Source of the DNA: MGBC114844 sp910585855
GTDB lineage: Bacteria; Bacillota; Clostridia; Lachnospirales; Lachnospiraceae
Reading direction: 5' to 3'
Assembly (NCBI GenBank): GCA_965646165.1
Contig: CBFFYP010000016.1
Location: forward strand, 1-59,665
Length of the DNA: 59,665 nt
Of this stretch, positions 52,854 through 59,665 are shown piece after piece. Position numbers and translations under genes: made by a program. Positions within the stretch are counted from its first letter, which is position 1. Every line of letters starts with the position of its first letter. The notes below the pieces were generated by a model. The model saw only the letters and a list, made by a program, of their open reading frames with translations. It was not told the DNA's origin and ran no database searches.

Positions 52854-53800
52854 CCGGACGCCAGATTCGATTTCTTGGGGTTCTCTGTCTACTCCGGTCT
52901 ACAAACGGTAAGAAAGTCTAAGTTTTCTGCCTATCAGCACACCCAACCGGACGAACCGGGGCGCAATTCGCCCTTACAGCAGGCAAAATGTAACTGACGT
53001 ATCAAAAGATTCCACCAACCCTAAAACGTACCCTTCTCTATTATATGGGCTAAACACGCCCCTTTTTTTGCACACGCTGCGCAAAGCAGCATGTGCAAAA
53101 AATCCTAGGTTTTCAACAGAAAACTAAGACTTTCTAACCGTTCTCCGAAGTCGTAAACAGAGAACCCCAAGAAATCGAATCTCGCTGTTAGTCGGCTCTT
53201 TCTGATGTTTGGATAACTCTGTTCGTCAGTTCTTCCCGATGTTTGGGTAACTCTATTCTTCTCATTTTACTTTACTAAGCCAATTTGATAACTTACAGTA
53301 AATTCAGAGAATATGCAGATACCCAAAATATAGAAAAAACCTGTTAGTCAGACAATAATAGAAAAAACGCTTTATTACTATCAGTTGAAAACCAAAATTT
53401 TACATAAATATATGGATTGAAAAAACTTTACCTGCATCTGTTTTTTCTGTTCAAAAGCCAAGAAACAGCCAGATTCCAGAACGGTTGGTGTACAGCAGCG
53501 ACTTCGGAAAAAAGCAAAAAGTTCTTAGGCTTCTGTTAAAAACCTAGGATTTTTTGCACACGCTGCTCTGCGCAGTGTGTGCAAAAAAAGGGGCGTGTTT
53601 AGCCCGTATTTTGTTTTGGGAAGGCTGTATCTTGCAGTTGGCAGAATCTTTTGATATGCCAGTAACTTTTCGTCTGCCATACGGGTGAATTGCGCCCCGG
53701 TTCGTCCGGTTGGATGTACCAGAAGGCAGAAGCCTTAGAACTTTCGCTTTTTGGAGAGCGGAGCAGCTGTACACCAACCGTTCTGGAATCTGGCGTCCTC
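52854..53800 (+). repeat. Family A composite palindromic unit III (two full arms)
   Basis: Edge CCCGGACGCCAGATTCG; arm 1 at 52862-53182 with ends that pair over about 26 bases (AGATTCGATTTCTTGGGG type); spacer of 288 bp with the short box AGAGAATATGCAGATACCC (also near 16320); arm 2 at 53471-53792 with 27-base perfect complementary ends (CAGATTCCAGAACGGTTGG type); edge GGCGTCCTCC. Both arms carry the GGGCTAAACACGCCCC box or its complement and a hairpin of GCACACGCTGC type. It fills almost the whole rapZ-murB gap. Confidence 0.9.
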
Positions 53801-53817
53801 CCCTTGAAAAATCCTTT

Positions 53818-54726
53818 TTATCTCCCCAAACATCGTATCTCCAATTCCAATTTTACTCCCGTCTTTTGATATACAGTCCGCTGAACAATATCAATCAATG
53901 TCTTTACTTCATCTGCCGCAGCATTTCCCCGATTGATTACAAAACCACAGTGCTTTTCTGATACCTGTGCATCCCCGATTCGAAACCCGGCAAGCCCCGC
54001 CTCCATAATCAATTTCCCGGCAAAATACCCGACAGGGCGCTGAAATGTACTTCCTGCACTTGGATACTCCAATGGCTGCTTTTCTCTTCGTCTTGCATTT
54101 AACTCTGCCATATTTGCTTTAATCAAAACCGGATCGCCTTCCTTTAGACAAAGTTCTGCCTCCAAAACAAGATATGGCTTTTTTGTTAGAATACTTTTTC
54201 GATAGCCAAACTGCATTTCTTCGTTGGATAAAATTATTTGCTCTCCATCCTTTGTAAGTAACGTGACCTGCCGAATTACCTGTGACATTTCCCCGCCATA
54301 AGCACCAGCGTTCATTACTACTGCGCCACCCAACGTTCCGGGAATACCAGAAGCAAATTCTAATCCGGTAAGCCCAGACTGTGCCGCTTTTTGCGCCACC
54401 CCTGAAAGAGCAGCACCTGCCTGAACGATAAGATTTGTCCCTTCCTGCCTTATCTGAGAAAATGCCGTGCCTAATTGCAGCACTACGCCTTCTATTCCTT
54501 GATCCGAAACTAAAAGATTGCTTCCGTTCCCGATTACCTCACAGGGAATCTGATAGATTTGACATAATGTCTGAATCTCTTTTATCTGTTTTACATTTTT
54601 CGGAGAAATAAAATAATCCGCTGCCCCTCCTATTCGAAAAGTTGTATGATTTCTCATTGGTTCTTGTTTTTTTAAAGTTCCGTCTGATACCTTTTCCAGC
54701 TTTTCCTCAAATTCCTGCTGCTTCAT
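53818..54726 (-). CDS. murB: UDP-N-acetylenolpyruvoylglucosamine reductase
   Basis: 302 residues. FAD-binding PCMH fold: FRIGGAADYFISPKNVKQIKEI, VIGNGSNLLVSDQGIEGVVLQL, GLTGLEFASGIPGTLGGAVVMNAGAYGGEM, and the catalytic serine in YPSAGSTFQRP. The size and lack of a second Tyr loop fit type II MurB. It reduces the enolpyruvyl ether to lactate in peptidoglycan synthesis. AAAGGAG lies upstream. It follows the ROK kinase by 38 bp. Confidence 0.96.
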   Translation of the reverse strand: MKQQEFEEKLEKVSDGTLKKQEPMRNHTTFRIGGAADYFISPKNVKQIKEIQTLCQIYQIPCEVIGNGSNLLVSDQGIEGVVLQLGTAFSQIRQEGTNLIVQAGAALSGVAQKAAQSGLTGLEFASGIPGTLGGAVVMNAGAYGGEMSQVIRQVTLLTKDGEQIILSNEEMQFGYRKSILTKKPYLVLEAELCLKEGDPVLIKANMAELNARRREKQPLEYPSAGSTFQRPVGYFAGKLIMEAGLAGFRIGDAQVSEKHCGFVINRGNAAADEVKTLIDIVQRTVYQKTGVKLELEIRCLGR

Positions 54727-54764
54727 CTTAATACTTCTCCTTTAAATCTATATTTTTTATTATA

Positions 54765-55694
54765 TTATAAAAGCAGTTTTGCCGCTCCGTAAATTCCTGC
54801 ATCATTTTCCAGAGTTGCCAGAGCAAACTTTGCTTTTCGGCTAGGCAAAAATGCATTCTCTATATAGTATTTCTGAACCAGTTCAATCAGAACCTCCCCT
54901 GCTTTCGAAACACCACCGCCGATTACAAAAACTTCCGGATCTACCACAGCAGCTATATGTGCTAAAGCAATTCCAAGGTACTTTCCTAAACGTTCGCCTG
55001 CCTCTAAGGCAAGTGCATCGCCCTCTTTCAGTGCATCAAAAACAGCTTTGGCACTGATCTGGCGTCCACGAAGTACGGAATCAGCAGAAGATGCAGCAAG
55101 AATCTTTTTAGTTTCTTTTACAATACCGGAAGCACTTGCTACCTGTTCTAGACAGCCCTTTTTCCCACAATTACAGTACTCGGTTTCATCATATACTACT
55201 GGCATATGTCCAATCTCTCCGGCTGCTCCATTTGTTCCGGCTAAAATCTTTCCGTTTATAATAACACCGCCGCCGACACCAGTCCCCAATGTAACCATAA
55301 CCAGATTTTGAAATCCTTTGCCGCCGCCCTGCCACAATTCGCCAAGTGCGGCTACATTGGCGTCATTTCCTGCTTTTACCAGATATCCTGTCCGTTTTCC
55401 AAGTTCCTGCTCTACATTTATCTCGCCCCATCCGATATTGACACAGCCTTTTACTACTCCGTCCTCGGTCACCGGACCAGGTACACCGATTCCTATACCA
55501 AGCACTTCCTCTTGAATCTTCTTTTCTTCTGCTTTTTTTAAAACTGCCTGTGCAATATCCTCTAACACATACTTTCCGTTTTCCTCTTTTCTGGTCGGAA
55601 TCTCCCATTTTTCTACTAATTCTCCGTCTTTATCAAATAATCCAAGTTTTACACTTGTGCCTCCCAGATCGACACCAAATATGTATTTTTTCAC
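54765..55694 (-). CDS. glk: ROK-family glucokinase
   Basis: 309 residues. Begins with GTG at 55694 after GGAGGG. Phosphate loop FGVDLGGTSVKLGLFD, then GNDANVAALGELWQGG, GTGVGGGVIINGKIL, and the ROK zinc motif YCNCGKKGCLEQVAS. It phosphorylates glucose (or a related hexose) with ATP; ROK members in this neighbourhood, next to hprK and murB, are usually glucokinases. The gene is 50 bp after hprK. Confidence 0.88.
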   Translation of the reverse strand: MKKYIFGVDLGGTSVKLGLFDKDGELVEKWEIPTRKEENGKYVLEDIAQAVLKKAEEKKIQEEVLGIGIGVPGPVTEDGVVKGCVNIGWGEINVEQELGKRTGYLVKAGNDANVAALGELWQGGGKGFQNLVMVTLGTGVGGGVIINGKILAGTNGAAGEIGHMPVVYDETEYCNCGKKGCLEQVASASGIVKETKKILAASSADSVLRGRQISAKAVFDALKEGDALALEAGERLGKYLGIALAHIAAVVDPEVFVIGGGVSKAGEVLIELVQKYYIENAFLPSRKAKFALATLENDAGIYGAAKLLL

Positions 55695-55744
55695 TATTAC
55701 TCCCTCCTGCCTGTTTTTAAATACTTTTGGATTTTTTTCTGTTT

Positions 55745-56698
55745 TTATTTATAATAATCATCGTCATCATCATCATCTTTTTTTGCCAGATTTGCCTGTA
55801 CACGATTATACAGTTCTTTTGCTGCATTATATCCCATCTTTTTCTGCCGCCAATTTACGGCTGCGGATTCTACAATTACTGCCAAATTCCGTCCCGGACG
55901 GATTGGAAGAGAGTGACAAACTACTTTATTCCCCAAAAATTCCGTGTATTCTTCTTCCATTCCAAGACGATCGTATTCTTTATCTTTATTCCAATCCTCT
56001 AATTTGATAACCATATCAATCGACTGTGTTTCTTTTACACTCTCTACACCAAACAATGCTTTTACATCAATAATTCCGATTCCACGAAGTTCAATAAAAT
56101 ACTTTGTTACCTCTGGTGCAGATCCAATCAGTGTTTCATCGCTTACTTTATGGATTTCTACCACATCATCTGTTACCAAACGATGTCCCCGCTTAATCAA
56201 TTCTAATGCAGCTTCCGACTTTCCAATCCCGCTTTCTCCGGTAATCAGCACACCTTCTCCGTATACATCTACCAACACGCCATGTATGCTGATCATTGGT
56301 GCTAACTGTACTTTCAGCCAGCGAATAATTTCTGCCATAAAAGAGGATGTACTTTTACTTGACATTAAAACTGGTACCCGATACTCTTTTGCAACTTCTA
56401 ACATCTGTTCGTCCGGCTGCAGATCCCGGCAAAAAATCAGACAGGGAATTAAGCTGGAAAATAACTGATGATATATCTTATGCTTTCTTTCTGAATCAAT
56501 ATTGGCAAGATAGGCGTGTTCCACATAACCGATAATCTGAACTCGTTCATTGTCAAAATAATCAAAAAATCCGGTTAGCTGAAGTGCCGGTCGGTTGACA
56601 TCCGGCTGTGTAATTTTAATTGTATTGGTATCAATCTCAGGAATCAAATTTCTTAACTCCATTTTTTCAATTACTTTTGATAGTCTTACACTTCTCAT
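55745..56698 (-). CDS. hprK: HPr kinase/phosphorylase
   Basis: About 317 residues from ATG 56698 with GAAGGAG upstream (56722 is also in frame). N-terminal domain (KVIEKMELRNLIPEIDTNTIKI), catalytic domain with Walker A LITGESGIGKSEAALELIKRGH and the signature RGIGIIDVKALFGVESV. It phosphorylates HPr on serine to drive carbon catabolite control. The C-terminus ends in a run of seven aspartates (KKDDDDDDDYYK), an unusual acidic tail encoded by a GAT/GAC run. Confidence 0.96.
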   Translation of the reverse strand: MRSVRLSKVIEKMELRNLIPEIDTNTIKITQPDVNRPALQLTGFFDYFDNERVQIIGYVEHAYLANIDSERKHKIYHQLFSSLIPCLIFCRDLQPDEQMLEVAKEYRVPVLMSSKSTSSFMAEIIRWLKVQLAPMISIHGVLVDVYGEGVLITGESGIGKSEAALELIKRGHRLVTDDVVEIHKVSDETLIGSAPEVTKYFIELRGIGIIDVKALFGVESVKETQSIDMVIKLEDWNKDKEYDRLGMEEEYTEFLGNKVVCHSLPIRPGRNLAVIVESAAVNWRQKKMGYNAAKELYNRVQANLAKKDDDDDDDYYK

Positions 56699-56718
56699 AG
56701 CACCTGCTCCTTCTTTCA

Positions 56719-57564
56719 TCATTCCTTTTGATCTAAAATTCCAGATTCATCTAACCACTTGCAAATCTCTTCCATTCCTGCACCTTTAATCTCTTCTGCA
56801 AGCCCCTGATCTACCAAAGAAGCCACATTCGACTCAATCGGCAGCCGGCAGATATAAGGAAGCTGATACTGTTTTGCCAGTTCTTCTACATGGCTCTCTC
56901 CAAATACCGTATGCCGCTTTTTGCAGTCCGGGCATACAAAATATGACATATTTTCTACAATTCCCAATACCGGAATATTCATCTTTTCTGCCATTTTCAT
57001 TGCTTTGGTCACAATCATGCCAACTAATTCCTGCGGTGAAGTAACAATTAAAATTCCATCCACTGGAATGGATTGAAATACAGTAAGCGGCACATCTCCT
57101 GTTCCCGGAGGCATATCCACATACATAATATCAATATCATCCCAGATTACATCTGTCCAAAACTGTTTTACCATTCCTGCAATAATCGGTCCTCGCCATA
57201 TCACGGGTTCGGTTTCATCTGCCAAAAGAAGATTGGTGGAAATTACTTTTATCCCTTCCTTTGTTTCTAGCGGATAAATTCCTACTTCACTTCCAAATGC
57301 TGTCCCATGAAGCCCAAATGCCTTTGGAATCGATGGTCCTGTAATATCTGCATCCAAAATTGCTGTTTTCTTTCCCCTACGATTAGATTCTACTGCAAGC
57401 ATGGAAGTAACCAAGGATTTTCCCACTCCTCCTTTGCCGCTTACTACGCCAATTACTTTTTTAATTCGGCTTAGCGGATGCGGACGCTCTCTAAAATCCT
57501 GCGGCTGCGTTCTTTCCCCGCAGTCTGCCCCGCAATTATTGCAATCATGATTACATTCACCCAT
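56719..57564 (-). CDS. mrp: Mrp/NBP35-type iron-sulfur carrier ATPase
   Basis: 281 residues. A cysteine-rich N-terminus (MGECNHDCNNCGADCGERTQ), then the deviant Walker A SGKGGVGKSLVTSML, switch DADITGPSIPKAFG, DMPPGTGDVPLTV, and the carrier CPDCKK motif near residue 225. Such P-loop ATPases hold and deliver 4Fe-4S clusters. The extra N-terminal cysteines resemble the eukaryotic NBP35 layout. The ATG follows GGAGGG. The end overlaps the in-frame upstream region of hprK. Confidence 0.93.
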   Translation of the reverse strand: MGECNHDCNNCGADCGERTQPQDFRERPHPLSRIKKVIGVVSGKGGVGKSLVTSMLAVESNRRGKKTAILDADITGPSIPKAFGLHGTAFGSEVGIYPLETKEGIKVISTNLLLADETEPVIWRGPIIAGMVKQFWTDVIWDDIDIMYVDMPPGTGDVPLTVFQSIPVDGILIVTSPQELVGMIVTKAMKMAEKMNIPVLGIVENMSYFVCPDCKKRHTVFGESHVEELAKQYQLPYICRLPIESNVASLVDQGLAEEIKGAGMEEICKWLDESGILDQKE

Positions 57565-57612
57565 TCTTTTTTCCCTCCTGTTTTTTGTTTTCTGTTAGTT
57601 CCTTTTCTCTAT

Positions 57613-59118
57613 TTATTCAAGCCATGCACCGTCTGGTCCTACTGCATAGCCATCCGGTGTAGTGGTACTGACTACCATTTTTCCTGAACTCTTATCTAAA
57701 TAATACCATTTCCCATTTGATTTTACCCATCCAGTCTTCATTATACCAGAATCATCAAAATAATACCATTCATAGTCATCATCAATTAACCAGCCTGTTT
57801 TTTTCTTTCCATCCGCCAAATAATAGTTCCAGCTTCCGTTTGACGCTTTTTTCCATCCTATATCAGAGGAACTTGTTGAACTTCCCTGACTGGATGAACT
57901 TCCCGGTTTTGCAGTATTTGCTGAATTTGTACTGCTGTTTGTTCCTCCCGAGCCGGCTGGACTTGTACTGCTGCTTGTTCCCCCCGGACCGACTGGGCTT
58001 GTATTGCTGTTTGTTCCCCCTGAACCGGCTGGACTTGTACTGCTGCTTGTTCCTCCCGGACCGGCTGGGCTTGTGCTGCTACTTGTTCCTCCCGGACCGG
58101 CTGGACTTGTGCTGCTGCTTGTTCCTCCCGGACCGGCTGGGCTTGTGCTGCTGTTTGTTCCTCCCGGACCAGATGGGCTTGTGCTGCTGTTTGTTCCTCC
58201 CGAACCGCTCGAACTGCCTTCTGCCAACTGAATTTTATTCTGCTTATTTTGCGTAAATGTATAAGTCAATGCCTTTTGTGCAGATGTATACATAACCTCC
58301 GCATCTGGATTGGAATAAGTCAGACAAATTACTTCATGTGTTCCGTCCGTTGCCGCAGCAACCATTGTTCTTCCTGCTGCCTGTGTAATTCCGGTTTTTG
58401 CACCAATAATAGTATAAAGCTCTTTTGGATATTCATACGTTCCACGCAAAAACAAATTTGTAGTTTTTCTGGTAATTACTGCATTATTATTGCGAGCTGG
58501 TAAAGTATAGTCTAAAACACGGACAATTTCTCTAATTTCTGGATAAGTCATCGCCTGACGAGCAAGTACAGCAAATTCCGCTGCTGTCGTATAGGTTTTC
58601 TTATAATTATTTCCGATGTCCAATCCAACTGTATTATCAAAATGCGTCTTTTTTAATCCTAAGGATACCGCCTTTTCATTCATCTTTTCCAAACACTTTT
58701 CTGTACTTCCAAAACATCCTACCGCTAATACCTCTGCTGCATCTGCTGCAGAAGAAACCAATAAAAGTTCCAACAACTCATATACCGTATAAGTTCCTCC
58801 TGCTTTTAAGCCAATCGTCGCTACATCAGAAGGAAATGTTCCAAGCATGTTATTTGTAACTAAAATAGTCTTATCCTTATCTGCTACATCTAAAACTACC
58901 ATTGCTGTTACTAATTTTACTGTACTAGCCGGATAAATACTGCGATCTTCATTTTTACTATAAAGAATTTCACCGGAATTTGCATCCATTACCACATAGA
59001 CAGGAGAATCCACACCGGCAACTTCTGTTGCAAAAACAGGCTGTATCATTGTATGAAAAAGTAACACACAAGCACAAACTCCTCCTGCAAATCGTTGTAA
59101 TTTTTTTAATTTTATCAT
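57613..59118 (-). CDS. dacA: D-Ala-D-Ala carboxypeptidase with repeat linker and cell-wall-binding repeats
   Basis: 501 residues. Signal peptide to FATEVAG, then an S11 peptidase: SxxK in YPASTVKLVTAM (near residue 62), KTG in GAKTGITQAAGR. The middle SxN motif reads SSAADAAEVL, that is SAA, not SAN. The domain ends near residue 295, followed by about eight 12-residue repeats of GGTSSSTSPAGP type, then three cell-wall-binding (choline-binding-like) repeats such as NGSWNYYLADGKKKTGW. It would trim peptidoglycan pentapeptides while tethered to wall polymers. The loss of Asn in motif 2 may lower activity. Confidence 0.85.
   Translation of the reverse strand: MIKLKKLQRFAGGVCACVLLFHTMIQPVFATEVAGVDSPVYVVMDANSGEILYSKNEDRSIYPASTVKLVTAMVVLDVADKDKTILVTNNMLGTFPSDVATIGLKAGGTYTVYELLELLLVSSAADAAEVLAVGCFGSTEKCLEKMNEKAVSLGLKKTHFDNTVGLDIGNNYKKTYTTAAEFAVLARQAMTYPEIREIVRVLDYTLPARNNNAVITRKTTNLFLRGTYEYPKELYTIIGAKTGITQAAGRTMVAAATDGTHEVICLTYSNPDAEVMYTSAQKALTYTFTQNKQNKIQLAEGSSSGSGGTNSSTSPSGPGGTNSSTSPAGPGGTSSSTSPAGPGGTSSSTSPAGPGGTSSSTSPAGSGGTNSNTSPVGPGGTSSSTSPAGSGGTNSSTNSANTAKPGSSSSQGSSTSSSDIGWKKASNGSWNYYLADGKKKTGWLIDDDYEWYYFDDSGIMKTGWVKSNGKWYYLDKSSGKMVVSTTTPDGYAVGPDGAWLE
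57935..58215 (-). repeat. 36-base minisatellite inside dacA
   Basis: About eight units of 36 bases encode GGT(S/N)SSTSP(A/S)G(P/S). Adjacent units differ at only a few positions, so copy number probably varies between strains. The opposite strand is an open frame as a by-product. Confidence 0.85.
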
Positions 59119-59249
59119 CTTTCGAACCTCTAATCTTTTCTTCCTTTCTTTCTTTATTAAATTTATCAGACAAAACCAAAAATTTCTTTTTCTTTTGTCA
59201 ATAATCCTTGTAGATTTTATAAAATTTGTCTGTCTGTAATCTCTTCCTT

Positions 59250-59279
59250 ATTTTACACACAATCCTACTAAAAAGTCAA
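59250..59279 (-). promoter_or_regulatory. Possible dacA promoter
   Basis: On the minus strand TTGACT (59274-59279), 18-base spacer, TAAAAT (59250-59255), giving a leader of about 125 bases. Moderate match. Confidence 0.45.
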
Positions 59280-59444
59280 TCTTTTCTGCCTGTTTCAACA
59301 GGATAAACTTACAAAGTAAAATTTTTATAAAATACCCCATTTCCATGATAGTTTCAAAGTGTTTTTTTGCGATTCTGACATTTTCAGTTTCTATCTTTCA
59401 TTCAGCTTTTGGAGATAGAATGCTGCCGGAAAGGATTGGTCTTC

Positions 59445-59665
59445 ACCGGATGCAAGAGGCGGTTTGCTGTTAGTGGAATAGCAGTAAAAATTATACTTAT
59501 TACAGAACAAGTCTTCCTCAAAGTTTAAACACCATTCTTTTCTTGTCCCGGGGTCAAGAAACAGCCAGATTCGAAAACGGTGGACAGCCTGCAGTGACTT
59601 TGGAAAAAAGTTAGAAGTTCTTGGACTTCTGCTCGAAAACCTAAGATTTTTTTCACATCCTGCTT
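59445..59665 (+). repeat. Family A unit VI (collapsed first arm, second arm cut by window edge)
   Basis: The edge TTCACCGGATGCAAGAGGCGG appears first, but its arm is missing; linker-like CTTTTCTTGTCCCGGGGTC follows, then a second arm starting CAGATTCGAAAACGGTGGAC at 59565 whose first 100 bases match unit II arm 2 (36505 onward) up to the window edge. Confidence 0.8.

Noticed and set aside
53544..53777. ORFs of 60-110 residues inside family A arms (also near 15317, 15774, 36096, 36272, 45090), some sharing a HIQPxEPGRNSP-like peptide
   Set aside because: They follow from the conserved inner boxes read in different frames, lack ribosome sites, and are explained by the palindromic structure.
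57717..58256. Long plus-strand frame opposite the dacA repeats (LVPPGPAGLVLL-type repeats)
   Set aside because: Complement of the 36-base minisatellite; no start signal, low-complexity product.

Overview
This is a low-GC Firmicutes chromosome segment. Gene content and order (whiA-rapZ-murB-ROK kinase-hprK, Rex, YtfJ, YebC, WhiA, spore-type cell-wall hydrolase, and several small proteins I associate with Lachnospiraceae) point to a Lachnospiraceae-type gut Clostridia. Most of it is housekeeping chromosome, broken by short accessory islands and many non-coding palindromic repeats. I see no rRNA, tRNA or CRISPR array.

Layout. 1-3150 (minus): a DEDDh exonuclease-RecQ helicase fusion cut by the window edge, next to a Panacea-domain protein and a GNAT-like partner, a likely toxin-antitoxin or defence islet. 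3386-10831 (minus): yebC, a CorC/HlyC membrane protein, a MazF/NdoA toxin without a visible antitoxin, alr, nnr, a coiled-coil protein and rex. 11055-15142: rpmB (+), then a minus-strand group with ytfJ, a DUF2953 protein and conserved unknowns. 15217-21235: repeat-rich, with a HAD phosphatase-like protein, an EpsG-like membrane protein with two exported proteins, a lipoprotein and an XRE regulator. 21376-28032: a hexuronate catabolic operon (TRAP transporter dctPQM, uxuA, uxuB) with a divergent AraC regulator. 28036-30960: an accessory pair (MBL hydrolase, DUF1848 protein) bracketed by IS200/IS605 remains. 31222-40860 (+): SleB-type hydrolase, argF, birA, a DUF6145-like protein, coaX, dusB, and greA-lysS behind a leader with a switch-like architecture. 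41065-44840: a graveyard of fragments (duplicated DUF4143 tail, truncated serine protease, transposase scraps). 45265-59118 (minus): trmH-family methylase, pfkA, dnaE, whiA, rapZ, murB, a ROK kinase, hprK, an mrp ATPase and a repeat-containing D,D-carboxypeptidase.

The most unusual content is non-coding. Two families of structured palindromic elements occupy intergenic gaps. Family A is a composite of two ~320 bp hairpin arms in inverted orientation joined by a linker (three two-armed units, several partial or degenerate ones, two short ~80 bp units without arms). Family B is a single ~140-155 bp hairpin (five copies). In both, the outer stem sequence differs strongly between copies but is almost perfectly self-complementary within each copy, while inner boxes are conserved; both have a GGCGTCC-type edge. 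No transposase for them is in the window. They look like mobile, structured repeats, perhaps transcribed, and are the best candidate here for an undescribed system.
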